Shown here piece by piece: positions 56,852-64,000 of a stretch of DNA of 64,000 bases (within the stretch, counting starts at the first letter, position 1; each line of letters opens with the position of its first letter). This stretch comes from Gnetum montanum (taxonomy: Eukaryota > Streptophyta > Gnetopsida > Gnetales > Gnetaceae). Under the pieces are notes generated by a model that saw nothing but the letters and a program-made list of their open reading frames with translations, did not search any database and was not told the origin of the DNA. The translations under genes were made by a program, and so were the position numbers. The stretch spans positions 65,344 to 129,343 of the forward strand of contig MNCI01009214.1 of assembly GCA_015680685.1 (NCBI GenBank), given 5' to 3'.

Positions 56852-59760
56852 CTAACTTACATGCCTAAGTTGAGTATGTTCTCTTATGAAATGATGCCAA
56901 ATTTTGATATGCTTTGTGCAAGAGTTTTGAACTAGATTTTTGGTCATGTTAATAGAATTCTTGTTGTCACAAAAAATAGGTGTGTGTTCTGATTTGATCC
57001 ATAGATCCTTGTTTCTTTCATTCATATAATTTTTGCACAACAACTTCTAGGTAAAATATATTTTACTTTCATTGCAGAAAGGATTGTAGAGATTTGCTTC
57101 TTGATTTCTCCAATGACAAGACTCTTTCCTAGAAAGAAATATTTTTCACTTGTGCTTCAATGATCATCTATACAACTTGCCCAATCTGCATCATGTTACC
57201 CAACAAGATCAAGTGTAGAGTCCTTTGGATACCAAAGTCCCCAATTAGTAGTACCTTTTAGATAATGAAAAATTCTCTTGAAAGCTTTTAAATGATATTT
57301 TTTAGGATTTTCTTGATACCTAGAAAAAATTCCAACACTTAGAGCTATATCAAATTTACTAATAGTTAAATATAGTAGAATACCAATCATAGGCTCTATA
57401 GAGCTTAAGATCAATAGATTTTCCTTGTTCATCTTTGCTTAACTTGAAGTGTGTAGCCATTGGTGTTTTCTTAGCTTTCACATTAGCCAAATTGAATCCG
57501 TATAATATATCTTTAAAGTACTTTGTTTGAAAAATGAACATCCCACATTTGGTTTGACTAATTTGAAATCCAAGGAAAATTTTGAGTTCTCCCTTCATGC
57601 TCATTTCAAATGTGGTTTGCATAAGATCTAAAACCTTCTTGCACAAAAGTTTATTAGTAGCTCCAAATTTAATATCCTCAACATAAATTTGAATAATAAG
57701 TAAATTTTTACCATCATATTTTAGAAATAGAGTAACATCATCCCTACCTCTTTCAAAATCATTTGACATGAGATGTTATAAAAGTATATCATACTAGATT
57801 CTAAGGGCTTGTTTGAGCCCATAAAGAGCCTTTTTTATTTTGAAATCATAATATGGATGAATATGATCATAGAATCCTTCAAGTTTCTTAACATACAATT
57901 ATTCTTAAATGGTGCAATTCAAAAAGGTACTTTTGAAATCCATTTGATATAATTTTATTCCTTTGATACTTACATAAGCTAGAAGAAGTCTAATTGACTT
58001 AAGTCTTATCATAGGAGCAAAATTTTCATCAAAATTAATGCCCTCTTATTGATTGTATCCTTTATTAATCAAACTAGCTTTATTTTTTATAATGTTTACT
58101 TTTTCATTTGTCTTGTTCCTAAACATCCACTTTGTTCGAATAATTTGCTTGTTATTGGATTTAGAAGTCAATTCAAACAGATTGTTTCTAATAAATTGAG
58201 TTAGCTCTTCTTGCATGGTTGGAATCTATCCTTCTTCCTTTTCTACCTCTTTAAATTTTTTGGACTCAATTTTTGAAAGATAGGTAGCATATGCACCTAT
58301 CTCTTTTGTTTGGCTCTTAGTCTTTATTCCCTCTTCTACTTGTCCAATAACATTGTTAAGGGAATGTGATCTTTGGAGTCTAAACATTTTGGGCTGAGTT
58401 TGACAAGTATTTTCAGGTTCTCTTTCTATTTCAAAATCTTTTCAATCTATGTATGGTAAGTGCTAGATATCTTTTGAATAGGAACTTCTTCATCATCAAA
58501 GTGTAAATTAGAATCATCATTATAATCTACTTTAACATTTATACGTTCCTCCATAGTGTTGGTTCTTTTGTTAAACACCATGTATGCCCTACTAATAGTA
58601 GAGTATCATAGAAAAATCCCTTCATCAATCTTGGAATCAAAATTTCTCAGAGCATCTTTATCATTCAAAATATAACATTTTTCACCAAAAACATGGAAAT
58701 AACTAAAGGCTTCTTAGTAGTCCAAAGTTCATATGGAGTTTTGGTTGTTAATATTCTTACTAGGACTCTTTTGGAGAAGTAGCATGCTACGTTGATTACT
58801 TCAGCCCAAAAATTGTATGAAATGTTTCTATCATTCAAAATAGTTTTTCCCATGTCATTTAGAATTCTGTTCTTCTATTGTGAAGCTCCATTTTGTTGTG
58901 GGGTCTTGGGAGGAAACAATTGATGCAAAATATCATTTAATTGACAATATTATTCAAATTTGACATTTTTGAATTTTTCTCTATTGTCACTTCAAATGGT
59001 TTTGATAGCATATCCCCTTTCATTTAGTATCTAATTACAAATTCTCATAAAATTATCAAAAGCTTCATCTTAATGATATAGAAAAGAAACCAACATAAAG
59101 CAAGAAAATTCATCAACAATGGTTAAATAATACCTTTTATTTGCCAAACTGAGATTTTGAGAGGGACCAACAAAGTCCATATGAAGAAATTTTAAAGGAT
59201 GTATGGGGATATATAGTTTTTCTTATCAAACCTTACCCTTGTTTGTTTTCCTTTTTTATGGGCTTCACAAGTATTCAAGGAGAAGTCCTTATGTTTTGAC
59301 AACGCATGAACCATATCTTTGGAGACAAGGGTTTGGAGAATGTATTTGTTGATATGGCCTAATTTTCTATGCCAAATAGGAACATCACCTATATTGCTAA
59401 TCAAGCACTTAGTTCCAAGGTTATATTTATTCCAAAAAATAGTGGTATAAACATTTTCTTTTCTATTTCCTTTATAATAACTTTTCCAAAATAAGAATCA
59501 CTTACTCCACATACATCCTTGGAAAAGGTAACATAAAAAATTGAATTACAAAGTTAACTTACACTAAGAAGATTTTGTTTAAGGCCTTTAATGGTAGATT
59601 AATCCTTACCTCCTTTGGTACCAATACCTTTAATTTAAGCTTCCACATCATCTCCAAAGGTCATTGTTCCATAGTTTTGTTTCAAGAATAGTATAATTTG
59701 GATTTTATTACTTGTCATATGTCTTGAACATCTATTATCAATGTAGTAAGTGCTCATTAT
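56852..59760 (-). pseudogene. SIRE-type copia pol: protease, integrase, RT, RNase H
   Basis: In minus-strand order: protease near 59755-59711, where the usual D-S-G active site reads D-N-R in YYIDNRCSRHMT; the pre-integrase His/Cys segment WHRKLGHIN at 59404-59192; integrase core with LHMDFVGP, SDN and PQQNG, where the Glu expected shortly after is Gln; RT from about 58230 (KASLINKGYNQ, LYQMDFKS, KALYGLKQA), with the catalytic pair reading YVED instead of YVDD at about 57690; then GELKIFLGFQI and the RNase H part (GLWYPKDS near 57200 and FCDNKNSINMTKN at 57043-56852). Many stops and frame changes. Catalytic residues of three enzymes are altered. Confidence 0.88.
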
Positions 59761-60243
59761 TATAGTAGAGAGAGAAGCTTGAGCAAGCATTCCTTGTTCT
59801 AAACTCTTCTCCTTTAGGCTTAAAATTTTCTTTTGTTTCTAGGCTATTTTGGAAAAGACCAATTATAGTTTTTTAATCATAAATAAAAAAGAATGGATAT
59901 GTCTAGTTTTTCCACAATAGAAACATACCATTTTCTTTAGTTTAGCTAAATGACCAAACATGGGAGAGTATTTCCTCATGTCCATAAGACCTAATGATGC
60001 TTTGATGTGAGGAAGTCTTCGATCTTAATCAATCTTCTTGTTTTTTGTGAGTTTCTCATTGCTAGGTTTTACATATGATAATTCCTTGTTAGTCTACTCA
60101 AGAACCATTGTTAGCTTTTGGACGTCAGCTATTACATCTGAGTTCTCCTTCTTAAGATTAGAGCATTCAATATGAAGTTCAGCTATTTCTACTTCATTTT
60201 GATGCATAAATTTTAAACGGATATTATCTCATTACAAAGTAAC

Positions 60244-61313
60244 TCACAAAGTATTCTCATCTTTATTAGCTTCATCTTCATAGATTGGATCATTGATGGG
60301 TTCCAAATTTATTAAGACTATACATAGAAGATGTGAATCTTTGAAGTTATCATTAGGTTCATCATTCCAACTTGAATAGAGGTTCCTTGTTCTCCTTTCT
60401 TTAATAGAATCTTTCTTTTGCAACTTGCAAGCACTAGGACATTCAAAGGCCATATGGCCTCTTCCATTGCATATCCAACATTCAATAGAAGAGATATCAA
60501 GATTAGAAATTTTGGATTGCTTACCTCGTATCTTACCTTTACTGTACACTTTGTAGAAGCTTTTTCCTTTCCCTGTCAAGAGCCTTTTTACTCTTATTGT
60601 AAGAAGAGCTAGTTCATCATCACTGTTTGCATCACTATCTAATGTCTCCTTTTCTTTTGATGAGCTTTTAAGAGTAATGGATTTTTCTTTGATGGCACCT
60701 TATCTAATGAGATTCATTTCATATGCTACATGTGCACTTTGCAATTCTTTAAATTTTAGAATGAAGAAATCCCTAATTTCTTCCATAGTAATGATTTTGG
60801 ATCTAAATTCATGGAGTAGAGTTCTAATCATTTTAATAATAACTTCATTCTCTAGTAACTCTTTCCATATATCTCTAATACAAACTATAATATCATTGGT
60901 CTTAGAGAAATAATCTTTAATCTTTTCATCTTCGTTCATTTTCAACTTATCATATTTAGATTGCAAGACTAGGATCTTGGATTGCTTCACCATTGAGGCT
61001 CCCTCATAAGTATCTTTTAAAACTTTTCAAATTTCTTTGGCAGTTTTACATCCATCTATTCTATTGAATTTAGGCTTGCTAAGAGCACAATAAAGATAGT
61101 TTTTAGCCTAATTTTTTTCTTATCATCATTAGACCATATTTCTCTAGGTAGTGCAGTCCTAGATGTGCTATTGATGGGATGAGTATATTCATCTATAATG
61201 GATTTCCATACTTGAAATTTCATGGATCCAAAGAATCCTTGCATTTGTGCCTTCAAGTATGTGAATTTGATTCCATCAAACATTAGTGGCTTGGTGTAAG
61301 ATGTTTTCTCCAT
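60244..61313 (-). pseudogene. SIRE-type copia gag
   Basis: Starts ATG at 61313 (MEKTSYTKPLMFDGIKFTYL), 38 bp after the primer site. Capsid-type helices follow in another frame (60993-60700: QSKYDKLKMNEDEKIKDYFS, then NEVIIKMIRTLLHEFRSKI), and the CCHC zinc knuckle CWICNGRGHMAFEC is at 60579-60244. At least two frameshifts separate the pieces. The arrangement is typical of SIRE/Maximus gag. Confidence 0.85.
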
Positions 61314-61350
61314 AGTTCACTCCTAAGTTGTTACACTTAATCCGAGAGTA

Positions 61351-61366
61351 TCATGCTCTGATACCA
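61351..61366 (-). promoter_or_regulatory. tRNA-iMet primer-binding site of the copia element
   Basis: TGGTATCAGAGCATGA on the minus strand, next to the 5' LTR. The first 12 bases are the standard initiator-Met primer site of plant copia elements. Confidence 0.9.
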
Positions 61367-61368
61367 CT

Positions 61369-62333
61369 TAAAGATTGAGAACCTAGAAGGGAGGCTAAAT
61401 AATTTTCACTAAATTTTACCTAAGTTTTGGACATGGATGTATGTGGTTCTTCAACTTAGGTACATCCATACTTGAAGGGTAGAATCCTAGCATACCTTTG
61501 GACTTTATTTCTCAAAAATGTGGTTTCATGGATACCACAACCTTTACAAAGTATGAGCTCAACTAGAGGTGTTTTCTCTTAGAAAAAACACTTAACTTCT
61601 TAGGGTCCCAACAAGCTCAAAATATGTCTTCTCTCAATATTCACATCAACCCCTCATGGCTTACAATGAAAGAGCCTCATTGGTGAAGTAATCCCTCAAG
61701 GAGAGAATGTACTACAACTACATATTCCTTGCTTTGAGGCTCTCAAGAAAAAATCTATAAATTATAAAGGATTGAAGGAAAAATACTTTAAAAGATGTAT
61801 ACAATGATAGATCTCAATCACATGTACTGTGCTTACTTTTCTCAAAAACATATCATCTTCTTCTATGGCCTTCTCAACATCATATGATTGTTGAAGTTTG
61901 TACAATGGCTACAAATGACTAGTTGAGATGTCTTGCATGAGCTTGAGACATCTTATTAGGTTTTTGGAACTTGTAGATGGGATGTCTCAAAATATTGACA
62001 TGTCTTGGATGAGACATCTTAGCTTGAATTGGGATATCTTCCCTTAAATTAGGATATCTACTATATTAGGAGGATGTCATGTCTAAGACTAGAGCTTATT
62101 ATTAGAGACATCTTGCTATAGATTAAGAAATCTTGGTAGAGACTAGGACATCTTCTTTGGAATTACAAACATCTACCATCCTTATGATTTCTTTCAACAT
62201 TTTTCATTTCTTATCAATAGCTCAAGCTCCTGTCTTGATCTCATTATACTCCATCTTAGTCCTACAAGATCTTGGAAGCACACTTATAAAAATTCTCCAT
62301 TTTCCAAGGCTTTTACATATCAAAAGATTAATA
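61369..62333 (-). repeat. 5' LTR of the copia element
   Basis: About 965 bp, bounded by the primer site on one side and GGTAT (probable target duplication) on the other. It has no insertion at the site where the 3' LTR was split, giving the empty-site reference (ggccttctcaacatc). Confidence 0.85.
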
Positions 62334-62810
62334 GGTATGCTCACTCATATATTATTCAACAAGATGATTGTGGGTACTCTTTCCAAGAAGAGAGTAGATG
62401 CAAGAAACCCATTCATCTATTTGCATAGTGCAAAAAATCCATTCTACAAGGCCTATGTAGATTCTAATTTAGATGTGAATCTCTTCTTGCAAACGATGTC
62501 CAAGGCCTAGAATTTAGAATCATTAAATAAGAGCAACATCAAATTAGACCTTTTAGACCACTTTTCCATAGCTCTACTATGATACGTGAACAATATGATA
62601 GCCACTATGAATTGGTGATCATCCTTAGTAGATTTCTTAGTGATCCTATAGGTAATAGTAAGGATGATTCTTCCATCATTAAGAAGTAGGCATGGATAAT
62701 AGGTAATTTCTTAGGAATTATAAATAAAATGAGAATTATTGTGAATGACCCAAAAAAATATTTATTATTTTTCCAACAAATTGAAATCAAGTTGATTGTA
62801 ATCTTAAATT
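62334..62810 (+). pseudogene. Coding-like flank of the copia element, unidentified
   Basis: The + strand reads as protein-like sequence in two overlapping pieces with few stops: 62330-62510 (NPFIYLHSAKNPFYKAYVDS) and about 62590-62810 (YDSHYELVIILSRFLSDPIG, then NFLGIINKM). It may be part of an older element or gene that the copia element entered. No domain recognised. Confidence 0.25.
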
Positions 62811-63186
62811 CATAATGATGACATCCCTTGTTAACAATAAATAAGGTTTAATTGGAGATGACTTGGGATGAATAATCAAAATATTGATATAGAATTATAT
62901 TTTATGTAATTATAGTATTACATATTTAATCCTTCAACTTCAAACATAGCAAGATACTAACAAGAGATAATATATTCATGGGTTAAGCATTCTATCAACA
63001 CATTTTTAAAAATTTATCCAATTATGCTTGAGTACAAAAATAGAAATGTACATTCAAATGAATTAAAAAGAAATATATGCTATTTAATAGTAGAAGCTTA
63101 ATTTTTAGTTGGCTTGTCTTTTTCTTTCATCTTATTTTTGATTCTTACATTTCTCCTCCTAATGGAGTCATTTTTCAAGAATTTGA
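62811..63186. other. No gene recognised
   Basis: AT-rich interval between the copia element with its flank and the next LTR-like sequence. Confidence 0.4.
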
Positions 63187-64000
63187 GGATTGTTGAAGCT
63201 AGAAGGTTGGGATGAATAAGTTCACCAAAAAATTCAATTGTCACAAAAACCACATCCAAAATTACATGGTTCTCCAACTTAGGTACTCCACACTTAGAGG
63301 GTAGATCTCTTGCACACATCCAAACTTTGTTTCACTCAAAATGTGGTTTGAACGATACCATACCTTGTAAATGCTCTAAGCTTCATTCCAAAGTGATTCA
63401 TCGCTATGAATCCACTCAACCCCACAATGTCCTGACAAGCTTAGAATGTGGTGTCAAGGATCCCACAACCTTATAAATTTAGATCCACTTTGAAGCATTT
63501 TAACTCAGCACAAACACTCAATCTTGCAGGATCTTGACACACTCAATATAATTCCTTCTTGCAAGAAGCACATCAACCCCAATGGGGCAACAAGAAAGAG
63601 AAACAAATTACAAGAAAATAATGCTACTGATTTTCTGATTCTTGTACTTTGAAGTACAACACAATTTGATAACTACAACAGTACAAAAAATACTTTAATT
63701 ATGCACACAAAATAATAAAATGATATACACAATGATTTCTTGATGTTGAATTTTTTCTTTCTTTCAAAGTTGCACATTTCCCAAGAGAATGGAGTCTTCA
63801 TATAGCCTATATGTTTCTAAAATTACCTTGGAATTCATGCAATGGCTATCTAATGATAACTAAAAATATCTTCTTCAAGATTATGACATCTCTCTACATC
63901 AGACCTCCATTCAGGGGAGGTGTCTCTACTTCATGGGAGACATCTCTAAGGAGATGTCTTCATGGAGAGTCTTCTTTAGAAAGTAGATGTCTACTATTTT
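63187..64000 (-). repeat. Part of a second SIRE-type LTR
   Basis: Follows the 61371-62150 LTR in order: gctagaaggttggg, then ggttctccaacttaggtac, gagggtagatctcttgcacac, aaaatgtggttt..gataccat, gcttcattcc, and at the end a run of gacatctc/gagatgtct words. Strongly diverged with insertions near 63400-63560. It runs off the window. Confidence 0.7.

Larger units (their letters stand above)
30999..62333 (-). mobile_element. SIRE/Maximus-type Ty1/copia element, interrupted by nested insertions
   Basis: The 5' LTR is 61369-62333. The 3' LTR is split: 30999-31490 and 56048-56509, separated by copy 3. A tRNA-iMet primer site (61351-61366) and a polypurine tract (56510-56526) bracket the interior. The order on the minus strand is gag, protease, integrase, RT, RNase H, the copia order. 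Residue patterns (MKGELKIFLGFQI, GLWYPKDS, RYQENPKKYHLKAFKRI) are those of the SIRE/Maximus lineage. No envelope-like ORF is present before the 3' LTR. Flanking pentamers GATAT (30994-30998) and GGTAT (62334-62338) fit a target duplication with one change. Many stops and frameshifts show it is long dead. Confidence 0.85.

Noticed and set aside
62133-62510. 125-codon + strand ORF as one gene
   Set aside because: It starts inside the copia LTR and crosses its end, so the first half is LTR sequence.

Overview
This window looks like intergenic DNA from a large, repeat-dense seed-plant nuclear genome. I see no intact host gene, tRNA or rRNA. Nearly everything recognisable is LTR retrotransposon: a plant-type Ty3/gypsy Tat element with a second archaeal-type RNase H, a SIRE/Maximus-type Ty1/copia element, and a gag-only non-autonomous family. 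Most copies are old and carry in-frame stops. The species cannot be named from the sequence.

Layout. 1-2827: 3' part of a non-autonomous LTR element (copy 1, + strand). 2.8-17.9 kb: heavily decayed DNA with a small Tat gag relic (+), a degenerate repeat field, an unidentified long coding-like stretch (+, 7.29-8.87 kb), low-complexity repeats, and a Tat gag-pro relic (-, 14.93-16.57 kb). 17922-24567: complete non-autonomous element copy 2 (-) with 5-bp target duplications. 24.6-31.0 kb: coding-like fragment, an assembly gap with a poly-G run, and a second part of the Tat gag relic (-). 30999-62333: a nest three elements deep. A SIRE-type copia element (-) has its 3' LTR split by non-autonomous copy 3 (31491-56047, -), and copy 3 has its gag split by a 17.2-kb Tat element (35705-52914, -). 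63187-64000: start of another SIRE-type LTR.

The most interesting object is the Tat element. Gag-pro (49619-45807) and RT-RNaseH-integrase (42154-38674) are separated by 3,652 nt bounded by a consensus GTAAGT donor and a pyrimidine-rich CAG acceptor, both at codon boundaries, so removal would fuse gag-pro to pol in frame. This is the arrangement known from Ogre-type Tat elements. Inside this intron, on the opposite strand, is a second gene with its own apparent introns (43047-45191). Its first visible exon resembles the FCP1/NIF-type HAD phosphatase fold. The element also has three LTRs but one target-site duplication, and the extra LTR unit ends at a short-microhomology deletion junction next to the primer-binding site.

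The LTR families share a design: each has a cluster of short palindromic motifs near its promoter (GATATC/CGCG in the non-autonomous family, GCGTAA/TTACGC in Tat, AGACATCT/AGATGTCT in SIRE). Two assembly gaps (25163-25356 and 42533-43016) limit what can be read; the second hides the 5' end of the antisense gene.
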